A stretch of 64,000 nt of DNA from contig OY986437.1 of NCBI GenBank assembly GCA_963920525.1, forward strand, positions 95,949,175 through 96,013,174. The letters are read 5' to 3'. Both the position numbers and the translations under genes were made by a program. How positions within the stretch are numbered: the stretch's first letter is position 1; every line of letters begins with the position of its first letter. The notes under the pieces were generated by a model. It made no database searches. It was not told the origin of the DNA and was given only the letters and a program-made list of their open reading frames with translations. Shown here piece after piece: positions 10,071 to 21,399 of this stretch. Source of the stretch: Dichetophora obliterata. Taxonomy: Eukaryota; Arthropoda; Insecta; Diptera; Sciomyzidae.

Positions 10071-11909
10071 ATGGCGCCCGAGCAGGGACCTGCTTCCAAA
10101 GACGGCAGTGGAAAACCGAACACACCCACCAACGACGACGAAGCAGGTACAATACACAATAAAAATAATAATATGGACAAACATCTAACATCGGATTCAC
10201 TCGGCTGGATATACTTACTTAAAAAGGAACGGCTCATTAACGAGTGCCGAAAGATCGGGTTACCAATTGATGGCTGCACTGTAGAGGATTTACGAAGGCA
10301 ATTAAGCCACTTCGTCAAAACCAAACGAAGTAGAGCATCAACCGAAAATATATTTCGAGCACTGGAAGCCGAAGTTGAAGCAGAAGAAAAATTGCCGATC
10401 GGCAACGACACAACAACAACCGGAACCGTAAACACACCTATGCAGTCAACAACAATTTTGGTGCCCGAGTACCACCAGATTTCGGACATCGAAGTAATGA
10501 ATACCGTACGTCGATGGAACATTCACTACGAGGGTGGCGAAAATGTGTTTGAGTTCATCGAGCGAATCGAAGAGCTAGCCGAATGCTATCACTTGGACCG
10601 AAATAAATTGTTACCCACCTTACTAGAGACATTGCAAGGTAGGGCTCTACAGTGGTATCGTGTTAAACGACCAACGATCACCACATGGGCCACGTTTCGT
10701 GCAGAAGCCGAAAGATTTTTCCTGCCGAAGCGTTTCTTGAGCCACCTGGAGGAAGCAATTTATAATCGTAAACAGATGCAAAGAGAAAAGGCAAAAGATT
10801 ACATATTATGTATGCAAACCCTCATACGCAAACACCCGCAGCTTAAAACTCTAGACCACACAGACCGGATTTACGATGGGCTACGAGTAGAATACAAGCT
10901 CTACGCCAGACGAAGTGACTTTACTACGCTTGATGAATTAATGGACCTCACCGAAGAATACGAAGAGCTCAGGCGAGACGAAACGAAAGTGAGCCGAACA
11001 GCCGCTCACTGCCTACGAGATGCGACACCATACGATAAAACCACACATTGCTGGAGGTGCAAAAAACGAGGCCACTGGCGCTATGAATGCCGAAGCCAAG
11101 CACGAAAATTTTGCTCACGATGTGGTCTGGACGGCACATTATCCCGCGATTGCCACTGTTTGAACCCACAACCGTATACTCCCTATCCTTCTGATAGCTT
11201 GACTGATGGTCGCTATTATATCACCGTAAAGGTCATGGGACGACCGATAAAGGCATTGATCGACACCGGATCTTCACTATCATACGTCGACGATAGCATC
11301 AAACAATTTTTAACTGAGCAAAATATTAAACCGCGGCCACACAGCAGGAAAATGCAGCTAGCAGATAACTCTATAGTCGATTGCGAGGACGCGTATCCCA
11401 TCCAAGTCGACTATGGGCAAAAATCAGTATTTGTCTCAGTCTCCCCATTATCATCACTAGCAGAGCCAATGATCCTAGGAATGGATTTCTTACAACGCAG
11501 AGGCATAAAATTAACGATGGACGGTCATGAGCTGGACCACCAAAGCAATGACCAAGCGGGAAAAGTCTCAAGCCTGTACTCTCTTGTCAGACGAGACAAT
11601 TTAACACCAGAACCAAACGAACAATTATTTAAAAGGGAAGCGATGCCTTTGAGCACGAACTATGCGCCGGCAACGATCAAGCGCACCATCGACCGCATTA
11701 TTAAACCCGAACCACCGAAAATCTCCGAAACCCGAAACATTCGGCCGACTATTCGTTTATCACCCCTGCCGACACCCTGTCACACAGACGGAAGCTCTGA
11801 CGTGCCAGAGACCAGGGACGCAGAAGGCGCAACTGATGAAACCGCGCTACCACTACTACAGATAAATCCGTTTCGAAAACACAAGCAGAAAAAAAAAAAA
11901 AAAAAATAA
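10071..11909 (+). CDS. Gag-protease polyprotein of an LTR retrotransposon (no pol)
   Basis: A 612-residue frame. Residues about 38-82 form a SAP-like helix pair (SDSLGWIYLLKKERLINECR). Residues 130-300 are a retrotransposon Gag capsid region (ALQWYRVKRP..WATFRAEAERFF). Two zinc knuckles follow: 327-340 is a canonical CCHC (CWRCKKRGHWRYEC), while 348-361 has Thr where His is expected. An aspartic protease follows, with ALIDTGSSLSYV (catalytic Asp near 398) and ILGMDFLQRRG near 478. The frame ends in a lysine run made by an A-tract and then stops; no reverse transcriptase motif follows. The first ATG (10071) sits in the primer-binding site, so M35 at 10173 is an alternative start. The product would assemble particles and process Gag, using pol from another element. 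Confidence 0.85.
   Translation: MAPEQGPASKDGSGKPNTPTNDDEAGTIHNKNNNMDKHLTSDSLGWIYLLKKERLINECRKIGLPIDGCTVEDLRRQLSHFVKTKRSRASTENIFRALEAEVEAEEKLPIGNDTTTTGTVNTPMQSTTILVPEYHQISDIEVMNTVRRWNIHYEGGENVFEFIERIEELAECYHLDRNKLLPTLLETLQGRALQWYRVKRPTITTWATFRAEAERFFLPKRFLSHLEEAIYNRKQMQREKAKDYILCMQTLIRKHPQLKTLDHTDRIYDGLRVEYKLYARRSDFTTLDELMDLTEEYEELRRDETKVSRTAAHCLRDATPYDKTTHCWRCKKRGHWRYECRSQARKFCSRCGLDGTLSRDCHCLNPQPYTPYPSDSLTDGRYYITVKVMGRPIKALIDTGSSLSYVDDSIKQFLTEQNIKPRPHSRKMQLADNSIVDCEDAYPIQVDYGQKSVFVSVSPLSSLAEPMILGMDFLQRRGIKLTMDGHELDHQSNDQAGKVSSLYSLVRRDNLTPEPNEQLFKREAMPLSTNYAPATIKRTIDRIIKPEPPKISETRNIRPTIRLSPLPTPCHTDGSSDVPETRDAEGATDETALPLLQINPFRKHKQKKKKKK
10072..10089 (+). other. Primer-binding site, tRNA-Lys type
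   Basis: TGGCGCCCGAGCAGGGAC lies two bases after the 5' LTR. It matches the well-known tRNA-Lys(UUU) type primer site (TGGCGCCCGAACAGGGAC) except for one base. The first ATG of the gag frame (10071) overlaps this site. Confidence 0.85.
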
Positions 11910-11930
11910 TAACCTGACAAATCACTCTCC

Positions 11931-11947
11931 GAAGTGGGGGGGGGAGT
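11931..11947 (+). other. Polypurine tract
   Basis: GAAGTGGGGGGGGGAGT lies immediately before the 3' LTR. It is the expected plus-strand primer position of an LTR element. Confidence 0.8.
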
Positions 11948-13113
11948 TGTAACGGTGATCCCAGTTACAAGTTTGCACCCCGCACACTACGCCACTGCCT
12001 TACTACACCACTGTGCGCTTAACTCAACCAACAGCCATACCTACACACACACGCACACATACAGCCAGCACATTCAACGTAGTCAACAGCCGAGTCTACA
12101 TAAACCACACGCAACGCTATAATTCCCAGAAGGTTAATGGCAGCATACGGATAAATAGACCGCGTTGTGACAGACTTCGGCACGGCTCGAGAGCGTAGTG
12201 CTTTGTACCGTCGCTACTTGCTGGAAACGAGAACAAGTTTGTTCATAGTCGGGTCTTGCCTTAGTCAGTCACACCGAACATCACCGAACATCACCGAACT
12301 TCAGCAAACACCGAACATATCCGAACATCGCCGAACATCACCGAACAGCACCGAACTTCAGCGAACACCGAACATCACCGAACATCACCGAACCTCAGCG
12401 AACACCGAACATCACCGAACATCGCCGAACATCACCGAACCTCAGCGAACACCGAACATCACCGAACATCGCCGAACATCACCGAACAGCACCGAACTTC
12501 AGCGAACACCGAACATCACCGTACATCGCCGAACATCACCGAACAGCACCGAACTTCAGCAAACACCGAACATATCCGAACATCGCCGAACATCACCGAA
12601 CATCACCGAACAGCACCGAACGTCAGCGAACACCGAACATCACCGAACATCGTCGAACATCACCGAACATCACCGAACATCGCCGAACAGCACCGAACAG
12701 CACCGAACATCACCGAACAGCACCGAACTTCAGCGAACACCGAGCATCACCGAACACCGCCGAACAGCACCGAACAGCACCGAACTTCAGCGAACACCGA
12801 ACATCACCGAATATCACCGAACAGCACCGAACTTCAGCGAACATCGAACATCACCGAACATCACCGAACTTCGCCAAATACCAAATATCATCGAACCAGC
12901 ATCGGCAGACTCACCCACCGCTGTAAATTTATCATATTCCTAAAATATTGTGTATTGTAAGAAAGACTTGATTTAACAATAAAACAGAAAATATCGTCTG
13001 AGCACGAAAATCACCAAGTCTACTTATTTATTTTGGACAAAAGTTTGAGGGTCTTTTGTTTGACCCTGGAACCGCTGAGCATACCTCAGCCTGTGAACAA
13101 AACCCCCATTACA
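11948..13113 (+). repeat. 3' LTR (1166 bp) of the Gag-protease element
   Basis: A direct copy of 8867-10069 with the same TG...CA ends. Its minisatellite (about 12271-12900) is shorter than that of the 5' LTR, and most other positions are identical. Confidence 0.9.
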
Positions 13114-13117
13114 ACAC

Positions 13118-13554
13118 GGAGTAACAAAATGATAAGAATAAAAAGAAACTTGGGATATGATATTGTAGAGATTGTAGACCTTGCAGAACATAACACAACT
13201 ATATACTTTTTGTTTTTTTTTCAGTCCACTCTCAAATTTCAATATATATCCAAATAAAATATTTTTGTGAGGTGCGTGTAAATTTAATTGCATAATTCTG
13301 CATTTTCTTAAATAAAATTAAAAATATATAGTTGCAGGGCTTTGGCCATAGTGAAAAAAATACAAAAGTGTTCGGCTTATCTGAAGCCATCTTCAGAAAA
13401 ACTAACAAGACGGAAAAAATATTATTAATAATTTACTTTAACAAACACAGTATAAACGTTATCATAAAAATTGACAATTAACATTAAAAAACTAAATTAA
13501 ATAAATAAATATTGAAGCTGCATCAGCAGTCCAGTAGCTTCTACGTCAACGTAT
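13118..13554. other. Anonymous DNA, no gene seen
   Basis: AT-rich sequence between the LTR element and the large inverted repeat. No coding signal or recognisable repeat was found. Confidence 0.4.
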
Positions 13555-16500
13555 TTCCCAGTACAACGTATTTCCTTGAAGCAAGGCCATCGCCTTACAA
13601 TGAGAAAAAACTATTTAAACTTCAAGTTTTGACTTTGCAAACAAATATCTCAGCCATTAATTAATCGATTTTTAACAAATTTTCTTTGTTTAAATGATCA
13701 ATTAAATGACTTAGGAGAAACAAAAAAATATTAACCGTTATCTCATCAATTCAATGCTTTATATTATTTTTAAAAAACCACTAAAATATTTAGATTTTGC
13801 TGAAAATACAAGAGAAAGGGGTTTTTTGTAATTTTTTTTCTTATTACATTTTGTTTTTTACACTCTTTCATTTGACATATCATTTATTTGCAAAAATTGC
13901 CTCATTTTGACACATAATTCAATAAACAGTTTCTATCATCGAAATTTATGAGCTACGCCTTATGATTTTTTTGAAGAAAATTTAATTTTTCAAAATATTT
14001 TTTTACATTTTTTACAAAGTTCTACAGCTCAAGAAATAATTTATGTATTATGTATAAATTTTCAAATATTTCAAACCACTCTTAAGTTATATACACAAAT
14101 CTTTGTTTTAAGCAATTTTCTCAATTGCATATATATTATGATCTTATATATTAATACGCAAACATCAACTGTAATCTTACACTTTTTATATTTTTTTTTT
14201 TAGAATAAGGGCAATGAAACGTATATCCTTCCAAAGGTACTGTACCATAGATGTGCCAAATCATGTTAGATTTAAAATGGATGACCTCTGACCCGAAATA
14301 TTAAGGTTGGAAGTTTATATTAATTTTAGTAAGAAATCTCAAGGCTGGGAAGAGGCAGAATAGTGAATGAGGTATGAGATGAAAGGTCTGGCTGCACATT
14401 ATGATTGCATTTTTTATTGGCGACCTTCAACCTGCAATATGAGCGCTAAAAAAGCATTTATTAAATAAAAGCTAAACTGCAAGAGATAGAACAACATAAG
14501 GTCTGTTCCCGTACTCGATTCTAGTAGCTTGAAGTTGCTTGAAAGCTTTATTTTGAAGCTCGAGAGAGAGGAATTACATGCAAAATGACACTCTCTAATC
14601 TATTACAATTATGTAAAGTCTAATCACAGACCTATTATGTAAAGGCGATTTAGACATTGATAATATGTTCAACAAATACTTGAGAAATTTTTCGCCATCT
14701 CTTACGAATACCCTACAATTAGCATTTTCTTATGTAACAAGTGTGGATATATATTGTGATATTGAAATTTCTTATAAATAGTAAAATTTGAAAAATTGCC
14801 GTTATTGTGACATCAAAATTTTTGCGATATCTCGAAAAGTATAGATTTTCTCAGTACAACGTATTTTTGTATTAAATGTCGTTGATTAAGAAAAATAACT
14901 TTATACGAAAGCTTTTTGGATAATATTTTTTACAGATAGTATGTTAAAAAAAATTCCCGTTATTTTAAACTTAAGATTTTTTTAGTACAACCCAGTACAA
15001 CTCAGAATAAAAAAAAATCTATTTAAATTTCAAGTTTGAATTTGGAATGAAAATATCTCCGCTATTTTTCAATCGATTTCCCTGAAATTTTCGTTGACTT
15101 AAAGTTCAATTAAATCACTTTAAAAAAATAGAAATATATTAACCGTTATCCGACAAATTCTTTGTTATATACTGTTTTCAAAAAGCATCTAAAATATTCA
15201 GTGTTTGCTCCAAAAATAAGTCAAAAGTTATATTTGTTTTATTTTTTATATATTTATTTTTTTTTTTTTAATATGCAAATTGAAGTCTATCACGCTCTTT
15301 AACAAAACTCAATAACAATCTTTATCATTAAAAATTCTGGATTTTTTTGACGAAAATAAATTTTTCCTAAATGTTGTTTTTATATTTTCATGAAGTAATA
15401 CAGATTCCAAAATAATTTTGGAACATGAATAATTATAAGAACATGTTATACATTTCCTTACCTATCAAAATCTAGAAATAAATACATATATATTTTCATA
15501 CCACGAAGAATGAAAGATGTCGTACATTTTTTAGTGTTTCATTTCAAATCATTCAGCATTCAAAAGGTGCTGTTGCACAAATGAGAAGAAACAAATTTGG
15601 ACTGGTGACCTATGATCCGAAATATGAGCGTTAAAAAAATGTATTTTGCTTTTTGAAAAATGCTAAGCCATGAGATAAGCCATAAAGTGTTTGAAATAAA
15701 CGTTGAAGATGAAAACACAATTGGACCATCTCATACATTTGAGTTCTCTAAGAACCCCCTTAAGGGTAATAACAGGTATGAACTGTTTTCGGCAATTTTC
15801 TTCATTTATTGAGATTTATATAATGGTTTCAAAAAGGCTGACTGAAAGGGGTGAATAAGTTTGGAAGAAATATTGGTGGGATTAATAACAGAGCCAGCTC
15901 ATAATCCTCTCGATATTAAGGGATATATCGATATATTAAGGGAATATTTTCAGAAGGGATATAAACTTGCAGTTTTTCCAGTGAAGCTACGGAATGACAA
16001 AATTTGTGTTTATTTGTGTGCTATAACACTAAAGGGTTTATGTTTGTGTTTGCGTTCACTTACACAAACTTCACCGCTACAAAAATGGCAAACAAGTACT
16101 GTTATCTACGCTATGCATTTTTATTGTATGTTTTCTGATTTCTACGCTACAGTGTCTTAACATACGCTACGTTAGTGTTAATTTTTGTTCACTGCTTTAC
16201 AAACAGTTGGTCGATTTTCGACCACAGGCGATACTAGTTTTATAAATTAGATCACAATTTTCCATATCATCAACTTTACTTTTAATTTTGCTATGAATGT
16301 TTCTCAAGGTTAATGAGCAGGTTTATTGTTTTTATTGTATATATCCGACATTTTTAGTTTTTTTGTAATACCCTGAACGTAGGTAACTCTTTCAAATGTT
16401 TTGGTTCTTGAGCTGAATTATTGTTTTGGAATTATTGTTTATGGAGGTTTTTAGTAAGCGTGTAATGGTGTGTGGTGGAAAATCCTTCAAGATTAGTATT

Positions 16501-18684
16501 TGTTTTATAAGTGACAAAATTATTCCTGTAGAAGTGTAGTGGCTATTTGCGCATGTACCAAAGTTTGCGCTTCTGCTAACAAAAAACTTATTTAATATAA
16601 TCGCGAAAGGAGAAGATTCCATAGGGACAATTATGGAAAAAGAAGAGCAAGAAAAAGCTAGCATTAAACATATTAAAAATATTTAATAATCATTTATTAA
16701 AATAAACTTGTTTAATTTCGAGTCCAAAAAGTGTTCAGTTTTTTCAGTGGACTGAAACTTTATGACACTTTATGGTTTATCTCATGGCTTAGCATTTTTC
16801 AAAAAGCAAAATTAATTTTTTAACGCTCATATTTCGGATCATAGGTCACCAGTCCAAATTTGTTTCTTCTCATTTGTGCAACAGCACCTTTTGAATGCTA
16901 AATGATTTGAAATGAAACACTAAAAAATGTACGACATCTTTCGTTCTTCGTGGTATGAAAATATATATGTATTTATTTTTAGCTTTTGATTGGTAAGAGA
17001 TATTAAGGAAATGTATAACATGTTCTTATAATTATTCATGTTCCAAAATTATTTTGGAAGCTGCATTACTTCATGAAAATATAAAAACAACATTTAGGAA
17101 AAATTTATTTTCGTCAAAAAAATCCAGGATTTTTAATGATAGAGATTGTTTACTGAGTTTTGTGTCCAAACGAAGTACTTTTTACAAATAAATGATATTT
17201 CATATGAAAGAGTGTGAGAGACTTCAATTTGCATATTACAAAAAAAAAAAAAATAATAAATATATAAAAAATAAAACAAAAATAACTTTTGACTTATTTT
17301 TGGAGCGAACACTGAATATTTTAGATGCTTTTTGAAAACAGTATATGACAAAGAATTTGTCAGATAACGGTTAATATATTTCTATTTTTTTAAAGTGATT
17401 TAATTAAACTTTAAGTCAACGAAAATTTCAGGGAAATCGATTGAAAAATAGCGGAGATATTTTCATTCCAAATTCAAACTTGAAATTTAAATAGATTTTT
17501 TTTTATTCTGAGGCCTTGCCTTAAAAACATGAGTTGTACTAAAAAAATCTTAAGTTTAAAATAACGGGAATTCTTTTTAACATACTATCTGTAAAAAATA
17601 TTATCCAAAAAGCTTTCGTATAAAGTTATTTATCTTAATCAACGACTTTTCATACAAAAATACGTTGTACTGAGAACATCTATACTTTTCGAGATATCGC
17701 AAGACTTTTGATGTCACAATAACGGCAATTTTTCAAATTTTACTATTTATAAGAAATTTCAAAATCACAATATATATTCACACTTGTTACATAAGAAAAT
17801 GCTAATTTTAGGGCATTCGTAAGAGATGGCGAACAATTTCTCAAGTATTTGTTGAACATATTATCAATGTCTAAAATTCGCCCTTACATAATAGGTCTGT
17901 TCCCATACTAACTTCAATGAATTGTAATAGATTAGAGAGTGTCATTTTGCATGTAATTCCTCTCTCTCGAGCTTCAAAATAAAGCTTTCAAGCAACTTCA
18001 AGCTACTAGAATCGAGTACGGGAACAGACCTTATGTTGTTCTATCTCTTGCAGTTTAGCTTTTATTTAATAAATGCTTTTTTAGCGCTCATATTGCAGGT
18101 CGAAGGTCGCCAATAAAAAATGCAATCATAATGTGCAGCCAGACCTTTCATCTCATACCTCATTCACTATTCTGCCTCTTCCCAGTCTTGAGATTTCTTA
18201 CTAAAATTAATATAAACTTCCAACCTTAATATTTCGGGTCAGAGGTCATCCATTTTAAATCTAACATGATTTGGCACATCTATGGTACAGTACCTTTGGA
18301 AGGATATACGTTTCATTGCCCTTATTCTAAAAAAAAAATATAAAAAGTGTAAGATTACAGTTGATGTTTGCGTATTAATATATAAGATCATAATATATAT
18401 GCAATTGAGAAAATTGCTTAAAACAAAGATTTGTGTATATAACTTAAGAGTGGTTTGAAATATTTGAAAATTTGTACATAATACATAAATTATTTCTTGA
18501 GCTGTAGAACTTTGTAAAAAATGTAAAAAAATATTTTGAAAAATTAAATTTTCTTCAAAAAAATCATAAGGGGTAGCTCATAAATATCGATGATAGAAAC
18601 TGTTTATTGAATTATGTGTCAAAATGAGGCAATTTTTGCAAATAAATGATATGTCATATGAAAGAGTGTAAAAAACCAAATGTA
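13555..18684. repeat. Five-kilobase inverted repeat with internal unit duplication
   Basis: The arms at about 13845-15690 and 16765-18684 are inverted copies over more than 1.8 kb. A sampled stretch (15118-15200 against 17325-17400) differs at about 3 of 82 bases. The left arm is itself built from two diverged direct units: unit A starts near 13555 and unit B near 14993. Both contain a CAATTAAAT..TTAACCGTTATC block and related following blocks. Unit A extends some 290 bases further out on the left than its partner on the right. The arms carry no open frame of note. It resembles a foldback or MITE-like element, or an inverted pair of one old transposon family; no clear target duplication was found. 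Confidence 0.75.
15691..16764. other. Spacer of the large inverted repeat, possible captured coding fragments
   Basis: The 1.07-kb spacer is unique in the window. A plus-strand frame at 15861-16160 begins MEEILVGLITEPAHNP and looks partly protein-like (YIDILREYFQKGYKL). Near 16560-16684 a plus-strand frame ends IMEKEEQEKASIKHIKNI. Neither is recognised and no splice sites join them convincingly. They may be captured host sequence or chance; I give them no function. A CCCCCTTAAGGG motif at about 15756 resembles the TTAA-flanked ends at 60090 and 61674. Confidence 0.35.
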
Positions 18685-18758
18685 CTGAAAAATACTTGCA
18701 TTATTTAGTTTTAAGTTTATAAAAATATCAAAAAATAAAAGAAAGAAAACACAAAATA

Positions 18759-19848
18759 AAGGGTGGTTTTTTGCTATTTGTTTTTTCAGTGTAAATGTTT
18801 TGACCTAATGCATGATTGTGAAAGTCCATTCAAGCTATTGTGACGAAATTTTGCATCAGTTTCACTTTATTGGACATTAATCCACCAACCTGTATGCAGA
18901 GAATGCGTACCGAGGAGAATATTGCTGCTATATAGGCCAGTGTTAATGAAGATCGCGATATGTAAATCCGTCGCCGTTGTCAACAATTGGACTTGTGCAA
19001 TTCGACCACCTAGAAGATTTTACGTAAGGACCTCGGTATGAAACCATACAAAATATAGCTGGTGCAAGACCTGAAGTTGGGTGACCTACCGCAACGTTGA
19101 TTGTTTGGTGAATGGGCTTTAGAAAAGTAGGATGAAGATCCACTTTTTTATCGTCTTCAGCGACGAAGCTCATTTTTGGTTCAATGGGTACGTCAACAAA
19201 CAGAATTGTCGAATTTGGTCTGAAGAGAAGCCAGAGGCAGTTTAAGAGCAAACAATGTATCCTTAAAATACACTATTTTGTGTATTACACGCACTTTTTC
19301 AAAGATAATTAAAACTTCAACGTTACAGTCAATGGAGCAAGAATGATTACCGACTTTTTTTTGCCCAAAATTGAAGAATTGGACTTGGTTGACATGTGGC
19401 TTCAACAAGATGGTGCTACATGTCATACGGCACGCGATACCATGGACCTATTAAGAGGCGAGTTTGGTAAGCAATTAATCTCACGTTTTGGAGCAGTCCA
19501 TTGACCGCCAAGATCATGCGATTTGACCCCACTAGATTATATTTGGGGGACTACGTGAAGTCTCTCGTGTACAGGGACCAGCCAGCCACAATTGCAGCCT
19601 TGGAAGCCAACATTACAGCTGACATTGGTGAGATACCGGCCGAAATGCTAGAAAAAGTATGCCGAAATTGGAGTTTACGGATTTACCACCTCAGGCGTAG
19701 CCGCGGGCAACATTTACATGAAATAATCTTTAAAAAGTAAGTGGCAGGCATTGATGTATCGCTCCAAACAAACATGTTTTTTACTATTGCAAATTTTCTA
19801 GTTTTTTTTTTCAATTTTCAAAAACCAACCGCTTAAAAACTTACCCTA
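18759..19848 (+). mobile_element. Degenerate rosa-type mariner element
   Basis: Imperfect inverted ends (AAGGGTGGTTTTTT at the left; reverse complement TAGGGTAAGTTTTT at the right) are each bordered by TA (18757-18758 and 19849-19850). The length is 1090 bp. Coding remnants on the plus strand belong to a mariner-type transposase. It lies just outside the right arm of the large inverted repeat. Confidence 0.75.
18903..19740 (+). pseudogene. mariner transposase, DD41D (rosa-like), multiple lesions
   Basis: In pieces across frames one reads MRTEENIAAI near 18903, FSDEAHFWFNGYVNKQN near 19160 (first Asp), QQDGATCHTARDT near 19410 (second Asp), CDLTPLDYIW near 19520 (third Asp), and a C-terminus ending RSRGQHLHEIIFKK. 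Counting through the frame gives 41 residues between the last two Asp, the spacing of the rosa subfamily. Several in-frame stops (for example after the IAAI motif and after GAVH) and a frame change near 19550 make it non-functional. The family call rests on these motifs; the subfamily rests on the spacing. Confidence 0.8.
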
Positions 19849-20122
19849 TATGTATATATCGTAGCTCACTCGAAGAAAGGTTTTAAATGCAATTTTCAGT
19901 TTTGCACTTTAATAACAAGCATCATCCTGAGCAAAATTTTTTAGCCTTTTAAGATAAATAATAGCTTTTTGGTCGCAAACGGCAGAGTTATGCAAATCAA
20001 TGTTAACTTAAAAAAAATCCGTTTTTTATATGCATATATCTAAATTTGAGTATGGACAAGTATGCAGTTATCTTATGTTTCAGCAGATTAACAACCACCA
20101 CTATGTTTTTCATCACTGTTAT

Positions 20123-21394
20123 ACCATCCCAATGTGCACAAAAACGGATGCGGATCCGTTACGAACCCGTTACGAGTCCGTCAGTACGCACTACGCTTTC
20201 TTATGTTTCGACGGACCCGTTACGAACCCGTTACGAATCCGCCAAAAGAGTCTAAAACGGATTCGTATAAGAAGTCCGAAACGGATTCGTATCTGAAGTC
20301 CGTTACGGATTCGTTTCTGAAGTCCGTTCTGAGTTCGAGGCGGATCCGAAAAAATGGAAAAAGCAATTCGTATTTTTGAGGGGAATCGCTCTTATGTTTT
20401 GACGGACCCGTTACGAACCCGTTACGAATCCGTCAAAAAAAAATACCACAACGTTAACATAAAAGACAGTCTTAAATTTGTTTTACAATTTCTTATTTTA
20501 TTTTCAGTGGATTAGGGATACGAAATACAATTGTGTACTTATTTTTATTTCAAACAACTTTTTTATTTCATTAGGCTCGTGCTTCTCAAGCTCTCCTTCA
20601 AATCGAAGAAAAGTACTTGTCAGAATTTTTTAATAATTATCATTAGTCATCAAGTTAAATGTGACTATAGGATAGCCGTACACAAGATATTTTTCGGAAA
20701 CTTTTTTAATTGCGTGAATTTTGTACGCTTTGTCATTATAGCAGTAAAAGTTATTGGGATGCTTTAATGAAAAATAATGTGTAGCTGTTTGAAGAAACAA
20801 GTATGAGCCATCCTGGAACTCACCAACATTGTACTCGTTTGTTTGATATTTTGAATTATTTTTTTTACCATTTAAACTAGCCTTCACTACTCTCTTATAA
20901 ATTTGATTACAAAATAATTTTTTTGTTTTAATTTACGTTTAATTTCCTGCAAAAAGTTTTCGAATTTGAATGCGTCAAACTTGTTTAGAGAACCTATATT
21001 TTTAACATCTGTAGCTAAATGCGTCAAACAAGTCCGTTGCGAGTTCGCATTATTTAAAAAAAAAGAGTCTGAAACGTCTGTTTCGTATATGAAGTCCGAA
21101 ATGGATTCGTATCTGAAGTCCGAAACGGATTCGTATCTGAAGTCCGAAACGGATTCGTAACTGAAGTCCGAAACGGATTCGTATTTGAAGTCCGAAACGG
21201 ATTCGTAACTGAAATCCGAAACGGATTCGTATCTGAAGTCCGAAACGGATTCGTAACTGAAGTCCGTAACGGAGAGAGGAATTTCATACGAAAATGGATC
21301 CGTTCCGGATGCGAACGCAATCCGTTTCGGACAAAATGTACGAAGAAGTGAGTTCGTTACGGATTCGTAACAGATCCGTTTGGCACACTGGGAT
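20123..21394. mobile_element. Foldback element with 24-bp tandem repeats
   Basis: The ends are inverted: ATCCCAATGTGC at the left and GCACACTGGGAT at the right. They are followed inward by CGGATCCGTTACGAACCCG-type blocks in opposite orientation. GTTAT lies directly outside both ends (20118-20122 and 21395-21399); whether this is the full target duplication is unclear. Inside each end are tandem 24-bp units of TATCTGAAGTCCGAAACGGA type, about four near 20245-20330 and about eight near 21075-21275. A central 500-bp part without repeats follows. A decayed relative is at 59215-59930. The superfamily is undetermined. Confidence 0.75.
20630..20887 (-). pseudogene. Possible coding relic in the centre of the foldback element
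   Basis: This 85-residue frame looks protein-like (EYNVGEFQDGSYLFLQT..HYFSLKHPNNFYCYNDKAYK). The related foldback copy at 59338-59574 keeps a minus-strand frame sharing SYLFLQT and further diverged residues. This suggests, without proof, that both copies retain a piece of the parental transposon's coding region. No domain is recognised and no start is supported. Confidence 0.35.
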
Positions 21395-21399
21395 GTTAT

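Larger units (their letters stand above)
8867..13113 (+). mobile_element. Young LTR retrotransposon, Gag-protease only (Osvaldo-like)
   Basis: Two direct LTRs start TGTAACGGTGATCCC and end CCCCCATTACA. ACAC flanks the element on both sides (8863-8866 and 13114-13117), a 4-bp target duplication. Outside the minisatellite the LTRs are almost identical (one visible C/A difference near their starts), so the insertion is recent. The internal part is only 1.88 kb. It has one Gag plus protease frame and no reverse transcriptase, RNase H or integrase, so the element must be mobilised in trans. LTRs of about 1.2 kb, a tRNA-Lys-type primer site and a 4-bp duplication recall the Osvaldo/Ulysses lineage of Ty3-type elements; that lineage call is an inference. 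Confidence 0.88.

Noticed and set aside
21075..21275. CRISPR-like array
   Set aside because: The 24-bp units are contiguous without spacers and the genome is eukaryotic.
20966..21320. Open frames of SETDSYLK or TNPFRTS units on both strands
   Set aside because: Translations of the 24-bp repeats; both strands stay open because 24 is a multiple of 3.
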